From Salvator merianae (taxonomy: Eukaryota > Chordata > Lepidosauria > Squamata > Teiidae), in NCBI GenBank assembly GCA_003586115.2, contig QVOM02000112.1:106356701-106420700 (forward strand): a DNA stretch of 64,000 nucleotides, written 5' to 3'. The translations under genes and the position numbers were made by a program. Shown in pieces: positions 1 through 9,999 of the stretch. The notes under the pieces are model-generated. The model saw only the letters and a program-made list of their open reading frames with translations. It was not told the DNA's origin and ran no database searches. The stretch's first letter is position 1; every line of letters starts with the position of its first letter.

Positions 1-538
1 TTGCTTCTTCTAACACTTTTTTTTTTTAGCCTGCTCAATTATTGCAGATTTACACAGGTCAGATTTGGACATTTCAGGAGAATATGAAGGGAACCAGTTA
101 TTTATGGCATCTCAGGTACTCCAGACTTTCAGAGGTCTGTTAGAAGGTGACCACCATGCACCTGTGCACAGAGCTTTGGAAGAGATGGCACAAAAAATTA
201 GCAGAGCTTTTCAATTTGCTTAAGGAAAAAAGAGCATTAGCTATCTGCTGAAGAAAATAGGCTCATCCAGCTAGTTAACAGCACCTGACAAGCAATCTAG
301 ATTGAACAAGTTGTTTATTTCCACCATTTTGTTGATGACGATCCATTTCGAAGATTGTGCAGGAGCCCGTTTTTGCATTCAGTTTCCAGTTTTATGCAAG
401 AGCACACTTCTGCATTTCTTTTAAGGTTGGAAGTTTACAATTTTGTGCAGGAGTGCACTTGAGCATTGAAAGTGTGGAGAAGAACTGTCAGTGATTGACA
501 GGTTGTGCTGACCAATCAGCTGGGATGGGCTGTCCGCA
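1..538. other. Non-coding sequence, no recognised repeat
   Basis: This stretch starts with a T-rich run and shows no open frame, RNA gene or terminal repeat that I recognise. It ends at the left arm of a small transposon copy. I see nothing that assigns a function. Confidence 0.4.
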
Positions 539-700
539 ATGTGTATCCACATACGTTGAAAAAAGCAGCTCAGAAGCAACTTAGAGGTGATAGCATGATA
601 ATACTAGGGTTCTGTCCTGCCTCTAACTCACATTAAAGGCAAAATAATCCACCTCTTCTATGACCTCTGAGCCTTTTTTTTTCTGTGTGTGGATGCAGCC
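539..700. mobile_element. MITE, GGCTGCATCC-terminus family, diverged
   Basis: The right end reads as a clear GTGTGTGGATGCAGCC terminus (about 685-700). The left end at 539-552 is a decayed counterpart containing TATCCACA. The interior resembles the 41073-41510 copy (AAAAGCAGCTCA, GATAGCATG and CCTCTAA segments). The flanks GCA/TCA match at two of three bases. The copy is short and old, and the left boundary is uncertain. Confidence 0.5.
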
Positions 701-3046
701 TCATTTGATTTTCAGTGTTTTAACCATAACCAGTCCCAAAGCCCTTCCATTTTTGACTTGTGGGTCACGCCTGTCTGTCACTTGGCTCACAATTATATTG
801 ACTAGTAAAATTATAGATTGGGTCAAAGCAAGACAATATTTTTCTTCTTCTGTCAGTTTCCAGAGCATACATTTATTCTTTCCTGGAATGCAGAGATTTT
901 AAAACCAGCACAAACACCTTGTTAAGAAAAGAGGAGTCAGTTTGCCTGTGTACTAATTTGTAAATCTGTACAATTATTTATACCTGTTCAGAAGAGCTTC
1001 CAATTTATTTATTTTTTCCGAAAAAGTTTAAGCCTCAAATCTTTGCTAAATTGGAGTAGGAAGACAGATTGCAGAAGGTAGTGATGAAATACTTCATTAA
1101 TACCTCATTTGTAATTTATGTCTTCTGTAGTAGCTGACAAAGAATCAAAACACAAGTCAACGATTATTTCTCAGAAGAGCAGCCTTTGAGGTCACTGAAC
1201 TGAATTAATTATAACCTTGTGTAAAGTGAAGCCTGTCTCTGCGTCAATTAGCAGCATTTGATAACTGAAATTATGTCAAGCTCTGTTCTTCTTCAAGACA
1301 TGACTGCTCATTTTTTAAAAATGGCAAATTTACTCTCGGAAGAGTACGCACGTTGCTAATTAGTCAGACACATTTTTTAAACTTCCATTTGACATGGCAG
1401 ATAGAAGCTCACAACCATAGGAACTGTGGGGAGACGGATCCAGATCTGCAGAAATAAACCCTCTGTACTTATCCTTAATCACTTGGAAGCTGAAAATATC
1501 TGGTTTGCTCACTGAGGAATTTTATTTAAGTGTACTGGGAGTGGGAGGGAGTCCATTGCTATTCAATGTGACCTGGTTCTAATGGATGCAAAATCTTCTG
1601 ATTGTTATCTAAAGCCTTGCGGCTGAACAGCTGAATCCGTTCTTTGCTAAGTCACATCTCCACACCGCAAAATATAGCCTTCTTTCAGGGGCGGTGGTGT
1701 CAGGAGTTGATATTTTATACACACCCTCACTGTTGCAAGGATCAGGAAATAATGGTTGTAATATGCGCAAAGCATTTCTGTGAGCTAGGTAAGCCAATCT
1801 GTGAAAATTCTTTTTAGGGCTGTTAATGCACCTCACCATTGAGGCTGGCAGGGACATAGCTGAGATCCTGCCACATTTGGGCTTTCAGGGCAATTGGGAA
1901 AAGGCACTTGGGACAGAAAGTTTGGCTTTACCCATATCGGTATGGGTGAAATGCAACAACAGTTATGAAATTGGTAGGCAAATGTTTTGGATCCATCCCA
2001 ACTGTTTCGTATCCCACTTGTTTTTAATCCCTGCAGCCAGACTCTATATGCCATTGGCCTGATTTCTGCAGGAATTTTTCCTAGATTATGTATGTCCTGG
2101 GCTACATCCACATGGTCCAATAAGTCTGGCCGGTAAGGGCCTGGAAGGAGCAATGTCTGAATTGTAGTGCCCTTTTAAGCCTTCAGACTGGGGTCCATTG
2201 GATGGAAAGTTTGCCACCCTCTTCCACCTCAGACACCACCATTGGAAAGATGGTGCTGGGTGAACAGCTTAACTTGGTTGCTTTCTGTCCAGTACAAATA
2301 AATGACAGACAACAATACCCAACTTCTACAGTCACTTCCTGTCCATTGTTTAGTCACACCAGTCAAAAGCCTTAGGTGTTCCACAGCTTCTATTCATTTG
2401 TTTAAAGCAATGCTTATTGTAATACTTCATCAAATTAAATATCGTGCAATACAACACTAAATAATGAACTAATTGCCAAACATAACAATGGAAGTTTTAA
2501 ATGCAAATGGATATAAAATAAAAAGAACAAGTAATTCACCTATCAATTATTATTGGGCAGAGAACGACAGATAGTTCAGAGTTAGAAGTGCAATTAATGG
2601 TAATCTGCCCATAATGTTAAGGGGAAAATAAAGTGATCTTTCAATACAGGGAAAAGGTCTATTAATGGTTTCCACACAGGCATGCATGTATTTCAAAGAA
2701 ATCAGTCTTGCATCTTTTTCTTTTGGTCTATAATAAATTAGTGACTTGTAAAATCCCATAATTTTTGCTACCACGCTTTTTACATAGATTGAGAGCAATT
2801 TGCCAGTTTTTGGCTACAGAGAGACTTGTTGCAGTGAAGAGGAATGCTACTAGTAATTTATTCTTTTTTAAAAGTATATTGCTATCTGTGCAAATAAAGA
2901 GAAGACAGAGCTCTGGAGTAAAAAGTATGTTTTCCCTGACATAACTTGGAATTCTTCATGAATGACTGTCCAGAAAGATTTTAATATAACATATAACCAT
3001 GAACATAACATGTAATATAATATATAACCATTAGAAGTGAAAGTAA
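701..3046. other. AT-rich non-coding stretch
   Basis: There is no credible exon here and all open frames are short. The part at 960-1420 looks like single-copy sequence and is listed separately. The remainder (about 1540-3040) has no terminal repeats or LINE motifs that I can recognise. The last part, around 2980-3040, is a run of ATATAACAT-like low-complexity sequence. Confidence 0.4.
960..1420. promoter_or_regulatory. Candidate conserved non-coding element
   Basis: A repeat-free, AT-rich block holds homeodomain-type cores (CTAATTAGTC near 1356, TCAATTAGCAG near 1244) and no transposon signature. In a window that is otherwise mostly transposon-derived, such a block is a plausible enhancer-type conserved element. 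This is inference from composition only. An alignment to other amniotes decides it. Confidence 0.25.
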
Positions 3047-3175
3047 GGCTGCATTTAGAGATCACTTGTTTATTCCACTGTATTTGGATATTCTGGAATA
3101 AAGCAAGGATATTCCATGCTTTATTCCAGAATATCCGAATATAGCAGAATAAATAAGTGTTGCCTGGATGCAGCT
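3047..3175. mobile_element. Palindromic MITE, GGCTGCATCC family (129 bp)
   Basis: The element is almost entirely an inverted repeat. The left arm runs through TTATTCCACTGTATTTGGAT and the right arm is its complement, ending CTGGATGCAGCT. A perfect 3-bp duplication TAA flanks it (3044-3046 and 3176-3178), which fits PIF/Harbinger-like insertion. It belongs with the 29009-29146 copy. It has no coding capacity and would fold into a long hairpin if transcribed. Confidence 0.75.
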
Positions 3176-4024
3176 TAAGTTCCTTTAAATTTTCATACAT
3201 ACTCTCATATTTCAGCAGAGAGATGATATAGTAGAATTGATATGTCTGAGGTGCGCTGGAGTTCTGCACCATCTATGCAGCTTCTGATGTTTCTGCCTAG
3301 CTTGGAAGCCTGGAAGCCAGCGAGGTACCAAGAGTGTACACATCATGCTTCCTAACCCAGCAGTGGGATCCCTGGATCACACAATGCGGGTGGTCCTTTT
3401 TGGGGCCATGAAGATGCAGCCTTGGATTTATAAAACTGTGCTACATAATAATATTTTTCAAACACATCTACAGGTTCACTTGGCTGGGGTTCAAAGCTAC
3501 CCCACCTCCACTGCAGTGTGTTAAAGTATTCTAAGCTATTATCTAACTGGGCCAGTGTTGCCCACTGACTGGCAATCTCAGTGTATAAGGCAATGGAATC
3601 TTTTTTTTATGTCCTATCTTATATTTAAGATAAAACATTATTCAGTTGCTAGGGATTGAAAATAATGTATCTAGCCTTAGCTTCTATTACATTTTGTCTT
3701 GTGTGTGTAAGTTTGGGCCTTTTTGCATTTATTACCTTAGAAAGGGATAATTATCCCATTCTAAGGTGGAATGGACCATGCAGTGTGGACACCGTCTGCA
3801 CTGTGGGGTCCTAGGTCTGCACCTGAAGTTGGCTACTGACCATGGCAGTAGCTGGGAAGTGCCTGGAAAATACATACATAATACATATCTAATTCAAAAT
3901 ACAATAGCAGCAACATAAAAATCCTTGATAAGGCCTGGTTGGAGAGCAGCAAAATTCAACATTATTATCTGTATAGCTTTAGCAGAAGTTTTGAACCTCA
4001 GCTATAAAAGCAACAAAGTTGAAA
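3176..4024. other. Non-coding sequence, no recognised repeat
   Basis: Mixed composition, with short open frames only. A segment around 3740-3860 has an inverted-repeat look (CCTTAGAAAGGG and CCCATTCTAAGG), but I cannot define termini. Confidence 0.35.
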
Positions 4025-4120
4025 GACAACATGGTGCAGCAGCTAGCACTAGACAGAGTTAAATTCCAGCAGTCAGTCATGGAGGCACATTGGGTAATTT
4101 GGGGTCAACCACCGCCTCTC
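4025..4120 (+). repeat. Degenerate tRNA-derived SINE head
   Basis: The sequence follows the order of a common reptile SINE: an A-box-like TGGTGCAGCAGCTAGCAC, then a B-box-like GAGTTAAATTCC, then a CATGGAGG..TGGGTAA segment. The 3' part is lost or too diverged to follow. The assignment rests on pattern resemblance only. Confidence 0.4.
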
Positions 4121-4239
4121 TGGCACCATCCAGATGGTGTTCTTTGGCCAACCTCTGGTCAGCTGGGTGGGGTGGGGTTGGCAAATGGGCACATATCAGA
4201 TGTGACTGTCTCCTGCCCCAGTGGGTGTCGGGCCACTTA

Positions 4240-4403
4240 ACCATCAGAGTGGGATAAGCTGCTGTGATGCACATGGATGGCCAAAGTGGCATGGGGAAGA
4301 TTGTTTGCCCCTTGCCTCACCCATATGATGATCAAAGACCCAGAATTTCAGGCCCTCTTGCTAGTGTCACCTCTGTCAAGGGCGCTTGTGAGGGCTTTCT
4401 CAG
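4240..4403 (+). repeat. L2/CR1-like LINE ORF2 C-terminal fragment, left part
   Basis: This fragment is interrupted at 4404 by a hAT-like insertion. It resumes at 5857 after the target duplication, and the two parts together resemble the end of an L2/CR1-like ORF2 (..GFLS / VVAPRL.NDF..). The LINE therefore predates the insertion. It is non-functional. Confidence 0.6.
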
Positions 4404-4912
4404 TAGGGACATGCACGAAGCTTCGTTCCTTTCGAATTTCGTACGAAAATGGCGTTTTATCCATCTTCGTATGAAATGCAAAAGGAAAAACGAACAGCGA
4501 ATGCAAATGGCGAAGGTCCTGGTGATTTTCACTGCATTTCGGGACCTTCGCCATTTGCCGAAAGTTCCTCTTCGCCACTAGAAGCTTCGTGGCGTCGAAG
4601 CATTGAAGCTTTGCAGCCTCAAGACACTGCCTCTAGAGGTTGCAGAGAGGTAGAAAGTAGGGACGTGCACGAAGCTTCGTTACTTTCGAATTTCATACGA
4701 AAATGGCGTTTTCTCCATCTTCGCACAAAATGCGAAAGGAAAAATGAACAGCGAATGCAAATGGCGAAGGTCCTGGCGATTTTCGCTGCATTTCGGGACC
4801 TTCGCCATTTGCCGAAAGCTCCCTCTTCGCTGCTAGAAGCTTTGTGGCGTCGAAGCATTGAAGCTTTGCAGACTCAAGACACTGCCTCTAGAGGTTGCAG
4901 AGAGGTAGAAAG
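4404..4912 (+). repeat. Two tandem 254-255 bp units at the left end of the hAT-like element
   Basis: Unit 1 begins at 4404 and unit 2 at 4658, each starting TAGGGAC(A/G)TGCACGAAGC and ending GAGAGGTAGAAAG. They differ by scattered substitutions, several at CpG. The second unit carries a complete copy of the terminal motif internally, so a transposase could in principle use either end. Confidence 0.8.
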
Positions 4913-5848
4913 CAATGACGAAAGACAGTATTTTATCTTGCATGAGGATGAGAACTGACTCAGATGGCTGTACTTCGAGGAATTAATAAATTTGATTGAA
5001 GTGCGTTGTGGTAGATATAATTCTGATTTTTGGAAACGGAGGGCAAGAGGTGGGTACAACTGTCAGGTCAGCCTTTTTTCGCTACTGCTCTGAACCATGG
5101 AAGCTAATGGGGCTACTTTGCACGCCGCTGAGCCCTCCCTCCCTCCTCGTAAGGAGGAGGTGCTTGTCACCTGGACTCTGTCTAATTGAGTTAATAGTGA
5201 CCTGATTATTTTTCGCCCTCAAAAACCTCATGAAAAATCATTCAAAATCCAAAGGTCAATCGCTGATACCAAAACAGAAGGCAACAAGAAATAATTTCTA
5301 TTCTGATCCATTCGATTGCGAAAGTTAAGTGCAGTCACGCGCACGCGCAGACAGAAATAATAGGGGGAGTGAGAGACGGATCGAAAACTGCGAAAACTCA
5401 ATGCGAAGGGAAGACCTTCGCTTGCATTCGTGTACAGATTAGGGAAAAACGAGCATTTCCATGCAACGTCGCGGCCCCTGTAAGTACCGTAGCCACGTAG
5501 CCGCGCAGCCTCATTCATGCTAGCCACCGTTTAAACCGCTTATAAGTCAACTCCGCACAATTTTGCCTTATAAAAAAATAATACCTCTTTAAACTAGCAA
5601 GGTGCACGCTCAAATGTGGAAGGGAGAGGGGGATATGTGGGGTGTTTTCCTACAGAAATAAGTGTATGTTTTTTTATAGTTTATTTCCTTTATTTTGCAA
5701 GTAACATGCCCCCGGTTTTTACGAAGATTTTCTCAGTGAAAACAAAAGTCTCCCTTTTCGCGCCTAGAGTTTTCGCACGAAAACGAAGCTCTGTTGCTTC
5801 GCAGCGTTGCGAAGCAAAAAGTGGAAAATTCTTCCGTGCACATCCCTA
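4404..5848. mobile_element. hAT-like non-autonomous transposon, 1.45 kb, with tandem subterminal repeat
   Basis: The left terminus TAGGGACATGCACGAAG is the inverted match of the right terminus CGTGCACATCCCTA. The flanks are 8-bp duplications TTTCTCAG (4396-4403) and CTTCTCAG (5849-5856) with 7 of 8 identical, the size expected of hAT elements. The first 254 bp including the terminus is duplicated in tandem (4404-4657 and 4658-4912). Each unit contains a stem of GGCGAAGGTCC and GGACCTTCGCC. CpG and TTCG words are frequent, which suggests a fairly recent arrival compared with its surroundings. No transposase reading frame is present. Confidence 0.8.
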
Positions 5849-6118
5849 CTTCTCAGTGGTAGCTCCTAGGCTGTGAAATGACTTTCTCTCTGAGGTATGT
5901 CTAGCTTCTTTGCTGTATTTATTCAGACGCTTGGTAAAGAAGCATATCTTTGCCCTGGATTTTAGCTGAAGAAACACTTTCCCCTCCCTTTTCAGGCATT
6001 GTTATAGTTTTTCATTTTTAACTGGGTTGTATACTGATTTTCTTGTGACTCGCTCTAAAACCTCTGTATATAGGGCGGGATAGAAATACAGATGAAATGA
6101 AATGGAGAAGAAGAGAAT
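5849..6118 (+). repeat. L2/CR1-like LINE 3' end, right part of the split copy
   Basis: The frame VVAPRL*NDFLSEV..LFRRLVKKHIFAL continues the LINE C-terminus that was broken at 4403. The conserved Trp before Asn-Asp is now TGA. The typical LINE tail follows: a GGGCGGGATAGAAAT-like motif and a short (GAAAT)n run near 6090-6103. Confidence 0.65.
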
Positions 6119-6239
6119 AATGGCGACCAGTCTGAATTCTTCTGGAGAAATATGGGGTATAAAGCAAGTAAAATAAAATAAAATATATCTATTTACTTAT
6201 GGTATTTACTATGACACTGATACATCACCTTTCCTGACA

Positions 6240-6345
6240 TGCATTGTTTTCCTCCCCTCCATTTTATCCTCACAACAACCCTGTGAGGTAGGTTGGGCTC
6301 AGAAGCCAGGATTGGCCCAATAACCAGCACTAGAACAGGCAAACT
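6240..6345 (-). repeat. Reptile SINE fragment, antisense
   Basis: On the minus strand this reads as the body of a tRNA-derived reptile SINE: AACCTACCTCACAGGG, then TTGTTGTGAGGATAAAATGG, then AACAATGCATG. The promoter-containing head is missing. It is a fossil insertion. Confidence 0.6.
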
Positions 6346-6414
6346 GCTCACTATCATTATAGCACCATTAATGTAGCTGCTGTTCAGTAGACCATCCAGG
6401 AATTAAAAGAGGGT

Positions 6415-6758
6415 TAGGAAGTCGGTCTGTGGAATTTATTACCGGATGAGGTGGTGACAGCCATCAGCCTGGATAGCTTTAAGAAGGGATTGGACAGATT
6501 CATGGAGGTCAGGTGTATCAATGGCTACTAGAATGGGTGCCTAGGTACTGCCTCCAGGTTGAAAACGCAAGCAGGATGTCTGTAAAACCATTTGCAGGGA
6601 GTCAACAGCAGGTGAAGGTTTTGCCTTTATATTCTGCTTGAAAATGCCCAGAAGCAATTGGAAGCAATTGGTGGGCCACTGTGTGAAACAGAAAGCTGGA
6701 CTAGATGGGCCGTGGCCTGATCCAGCAAGGCTCCTCTTATGTTCTTATGTTCTAGGGT
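6415..6758 (+). repeat. Interspersed repeat ending in CTTATGTTCTTATG
   Basis: The sequence carries the markers of a widespread reptile repeat: GGTGGTGACAGCCATCAGCC, TGGGCCACTGTGTGAAACAG and a terminal CTTATGTTCTTATG duplication. Three antisense copies lie at 42625, 44513 and 55026. I recognise the family by pattern but cannot name its class with certainty. Confidence 0.7.
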
Positions 6759-6857
6759 GGGGTGACTGCAATTTTTTAGTTCATTTTTCATCAAGCTCCC
6801 TAAATAAAAGGTCTCCATACTTTACATTTTCCTCCTGTATATTAATGTTTAATATAC

Positions 6858-7001
6858 AGGCAATAGGTATACTGACCCAGCAAGCTTACTAGGAGCTTCC
6901 CTTCTGCACTCAGTCAGGGCCTTGCTTAGACCGCACCAGTATGCAGAAGGGAGGATCATAATATGCTTGTTGGGTCCGTATACCAGCCAATGCGAAACTG
7001 G
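6858..7001. mobile_element. MITE related to the 58777 hairpin, left end truncated
   Basis: The inner arms match the 58777 copy: GGTATACTGACCCAGCAAGC on the left, and CTTGTTGGGTCCGTATACC followed by AGCCAATGCGAAACTGGCC on the right. The outermost left bases (TTTTGCACTGGCTG) are missing. No target duplication can be defined. Confidence 0.5.
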
Positions 7002-7024
7002 CCAATGGTTCTCTGTGCGTGTAT

Positions 7025-7170
7025 GTATGTATGAAACGATCTGTTTATTTGTATTTCTATTCCACAATGTAACCTAAGGACTCAGGGCAGGTTACAGTAA
7101 AACTGATACAATAAAACACGGTTCTACTATGATTGGAACTGGAAATAGATCTTAGTCCCGGCACTTGTTC
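7025..7170 (-). repeat. LINE 3' tail, antisense
   Basis: TTTATTTGTATTTCTATTCC followed by ACTCAGGGCAGGTTACA is the reverse of the CCCTGAG..GGTATAAAAAT tail seen on LINEs elsewhere in the window (compare 20036 and 7660). It is a short fragment. Confidence 0.5.
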
Positions 7171-7223
7171 CATTTTACAGAGCTATAAGATATTACAGTA
7201 GCACAATATAATATTGGCAACAA

Positions 7224-7442
7224 GGGACCCAGCCAAGCTTTAATCCAGCTTCAGACCACTTTTGGATTGAAAGAACCCATCAGTAAAGTGATTAATCATT
7301 TTCTTTCCACATTATGTAACACAAAGGTGGATTTTCTGAGTTGGATAACACTGAAAGAAAACATCTTGTTACTTCACTGATGTGTTCTCTCAGTCTGAAA
7401 GTGGATCGAAGCTGGATTAAAACTTAGGTATGACTGGGTCCC
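7224..7442. mobile_element. Long-inverted-repeat MITE, GGGACCCAG termini (219 bp)
   Basis: The left arm GGGACCCAGCCAAGCTTTAA and the right arm (complement of GGGACCCAGTCATACC) fold through most of the element, including AATCCAGCTTC on both sides. The flanks CAA/TAG do not match as a 3-bp duplication, so the superfamily is left open. Confidence 0.65.
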
Positions 7443-7659
7443 TAGCTTGCTTAAAAGTTAGACTTGCAAATGAACCCTCAGTGCTACTACAGACCCCTCT
7501 GCCTTGACTGAGGTTTGGCAACTGGAAAACCTCAATGGATAGTCTTTGATCACCCCAGTGCAAGTTTTTTTCATCTCTTTGAACAAGTTTAACATACTTT
7601 TTTTTTCTACCTGGCCTCTCCTACAATACCTTCTGAGTTTTTATGTAGTGACCTGACAC

Positions 7660-7827
7660 ATCCTATCTTTCTTCCTCTTTGGTTATGCAAATCATACAAG
7701 CTAAGCAACCGCTCTTCTATTCACTCCCCCAAAGACCTGCACCCTGATATTGTTTTAAGAGGGTTCTTTTCAATCTCTTTTTACTATTGTAATCTGCCCT
7801 GAGACTTTGGGTCCAGGGTGGTATAAA

Positions 7828-7880
<53 letters not shown>
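7660..7880 (+). repeat. LINE 3' tail with (AATC)n microsatellite
   Basis: TGTAATCTGCCCTGAGACTT followed by GGTGGTATAAAAAT is the typical 3' end of a reptile L2/CR1-type LINE. It runs directly into about 12 AATC units (7830-7879). Such tails come from slippage during target-primed reverse transcription. Confidence 0.7.
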
Positions 7881-7974
7881 GAATTAGCATGCCACCATCA
7901 TGGCACTGTGTGAGCACCTGGAGGATGCAAGAATTGCATGTTCCTCCCCTCATCCATTCAGAAAAAGCACTTGA

Positions 7975-8069
7975 ATGGGTGGAGCCTGCTGTAGCCCGCA
8001 CCAGCATGTGGACGGGAGGTCCCTATTCCAGAATGTAATCTGGAATAAGGCCCTGTGCAGAAATGTCAA
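7975..8069. mobile_element. Right half of a GGGCC-type MITE
   Basis: The segment matches the right half of the 38195 and 43872 family: CCGCACCAGCATGTGGAC, CCCTATTCCAGAATGTAATC and GGAATAAGGCCCTGTGCAGA. The left half is missing or too diverged to recognise. Confidence 0.5.
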
Positions 8070-8089
8070 CCAGCAAGTCCTCTTCCACT

Positions 8090-9151
8090 GTCCTTGTCCT
8101 TGCTCTAAGAGGCAGTAGGTAGCTTCCTCGTACTTGAAGAGTCCTGTTTTGACTAGCTATGCAGATAGATGCATTCACATCTGCACATCAGAGACAGCGA
8201 AGATGATTCTAGCGTCTGAACGCAATTCACCTAATCTCTAATGCAATTCCATGTTACCTATCCTACGTTCTGTGTACAGGCAATGCTTTTCCTTCAGCAG
8301 ACAGCAGCCTGTTGTGATATTTACAGCGACATAGTCTTTTTCTGCCTTGCCTCCTCTGCTTTAATCTCTTTTGCCACCTGTTCTTCTGAATAGACAATTA
8401 AAAGTGCAACATCTATGGCAAAGATAAAGGGTGCAAAGAATTTGTTAACAGATGGCAATTATAGGGTTCTTGGATGCTGATGGCACCGCCTGCCTCATTC
8501 AAGCCAAGGCAATCTCCTGCTTACAAGTAGGGATAACAGATCTAGTTTGTACCTTGAGGCTGACACTAAGGGGAAAAATTCATATTGTGTTGTCATTTGA
8601 TAGCAAGTGTTAAGGAGGTAGAACAAAGCTTCAATGAAGTGCATTTTTCACCTGAGGTGCTTCCAGATGTGGTCTAAAAGCTGCAATTTTCCTGGGCTTA
8701 TACTGGGATTGCCACACATATCTGTGGCAACCCCAATATACTTTCAGGATAGGGCACTGAAAAAGTGCAATAAAGGCATGATGGAAAATCCAGCTCTTGC
8801 AAAAGTACGCATATGTAGGAAGCACATGAAAAAAACAAAGGGAAGGGGGTGGGTACTTGCTTTCGTCCATGTATTTTTGCAAGGCCAGCAATCTTGCGAG
8901 GAAATGACAGACAAGGTAAGAGCCTTGGTTTGCCTCAAGGTTGCCTCCTGTCATTTGGTAGGGGTATGAGATGCAATTGCAGGATCTAAACAAGAGCCCA
9001 TAATTCCCTCTTACTGTCTGGAGGAGGAGAAAAATGGCTTTTAATAGCATTACCATCATCAGACTCACCAAAGACTTGAATGTGGTTCACATAGAATAGA
9101 TTTCGCAAATGCCAACATTATTATTTTGTGTTGGATGCCCACTACACCAGA
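8090..9151. other. Non-coding stretch upstream of the U1 retrocopy
   Basis: There is no RNA polymerase III or snRNA-type proximal element that I can recognise next to the U1 copy. The 8700-8740 part contains a small inverted repeat (GGGATTGCCACA and TGTGGCAACCCC), possibly a decayed MITE. The sub-block 8330-8500 is listed separately. Confidence 0.4.
8330..8500. promoter_or_regulatory. Candidate conserved non-coding element
   Basis: The block is repeat-free and includes TTTGCCACCTGTTCTTCTGA (an E-box CACCTG) and GGCAAAGATAAAGGGTGCAA (TCF/GATA-like words). It is flagged by composition and by its contrast with the surrounding repeats. It needs a cross-species alignment. Confidence 0.2.
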
Positions 9152-9164
9152 TGTAATGACCGAT

Positions 9165-9328
9165 ATACTTACCTGGCAGGGGAGACACCTTGATCATGAA
9201 GGAGGTTTTCCCAGGGTGAGGCTTAGCCATTGCACTCCGGCTGTGATGACCCCTGCAATTTCCCCAAATGCGGGAAACTTGACTGCATAATTTGTGGTAG
9301 TGGGGGACTGCGTGCGCACTTTCCCCTA
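9165..9328 (+). pseudogene. U1 spliceosomal snRNA retropseudogene, full length (164 nt)
   Basis: The copy spans the complete U1 RNA, whose human form is also 164 nt. The 5' end ATACTTACCTGGCAGGGGAG carries the intact 5'-splice-site pairing segment. The stem-loop order is preserved, the Sm site AATTTGTGG is at 9289-9297, and the end is CTTTCCCCT. From the known vertebrate sequence I count about 14 substitutions, several of them CpG transitions. A perfect 13-bp duplication TGTAATGACCGAT flanks it (9152-9164 and 9357-9369). An A-rich (AAC)n tail follows at 9329-9356. These show an RNA-mediated insertion by LINE machinery, not a transcribed U1 gene, and I see no snRNA promoter. The call of U1 is certain; lack of function is inferred. 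Confidence 0.95.
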
Positions 9329-9356
9329 AAAAAGAACAACAACAACAACAAAAAGT
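9329..9356 (+). repeat. A-rich (AAC)n tail of the U1 retrocopy
   Basis: AAAAAAGAAC followed by AAC units and AAAA lies between the U1 3' end and the right target duplication. It resembles the AAC-rich tails of the SINEs at 15915 and 19662. Confidence 0.8.
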
Positions 9357-9369
9357 TGTAATGACCGAT

Positions 9370-9999
9370 TATTTTGGCCCTCTGTGACTTCAAAGAAACT
9401 AAGGATTCAGGGCACTATCCGAATGGATGCAAGATCTGAGACAGGATGCAGAGCTGCTCCAGAGCACTAAGGAAACTGTCCCAGAGTCCTGAGAAATTGC
9501 AGCTGTATTTTGGGTTGCACAGTTGAATGCTGGCTATTGCATACATTGAATTAGCCTCCAGGAAGTGACTTCCCTGGGCAAGGTGACCTGAGTGCTTCAC
9601 ATAGGGTTATAGATAGGTTGCTTTTGCTGGGAGTTGGGTGGCTGTGGTGGTGAATGAGAACAAAAGCATTTGCCTGTCTTCCTCTCCTGGATGCTTGGAA
9701 GGCCGGGAAAAATGGCCACATGGATGCAGCCTAGGAATCAACAAGGATACCTTCAAATACTGTGGCTCATTCCAAGCTTTTTGCAACTGTGGTACTAATA
9801 TTGTATCTGTTCAGAGATCTTCCGAATATTTATTGAGCTTATTTGGTATTGCACCTAATGTGCCAATAACTATTAGAACTACTGTTCCTTTTCTCCTAGG
9901 TGCAATGGATCACAATTTATAGATAACAAGGATAATAGTAGTGATGATGTTGTTCCCAGTTTGTGGTGATAGTCCAAAAGGAGATCAGCCATGCCGTTT
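9370..9999. other. Non-coding sequence, probably an older repeat in its second half
   Basis: The part at 9800-9960 (TTATTGAGCTTATTTGGTAT, CCTAATGTGCCAATAAC) has the feel of a diverged interspersed repeat that I cannot name. The rest shows nothing recognisable. Confidence 0.3.

Noticed and set aside
7830..7879. Direct-repeat array as a CRISPR-like structure
   Set aside because: It is a 4-bp AATC microsatellite at the end of a LINE tail, with no spacers, in a vertebrate genome.
9165..9328. Functional U1 snRNA gene
   Set aside because: The TSD and A-rich tail show an RNA-mediated insertion, no snRNA promoter element is visible, and the copy has many substitutions.
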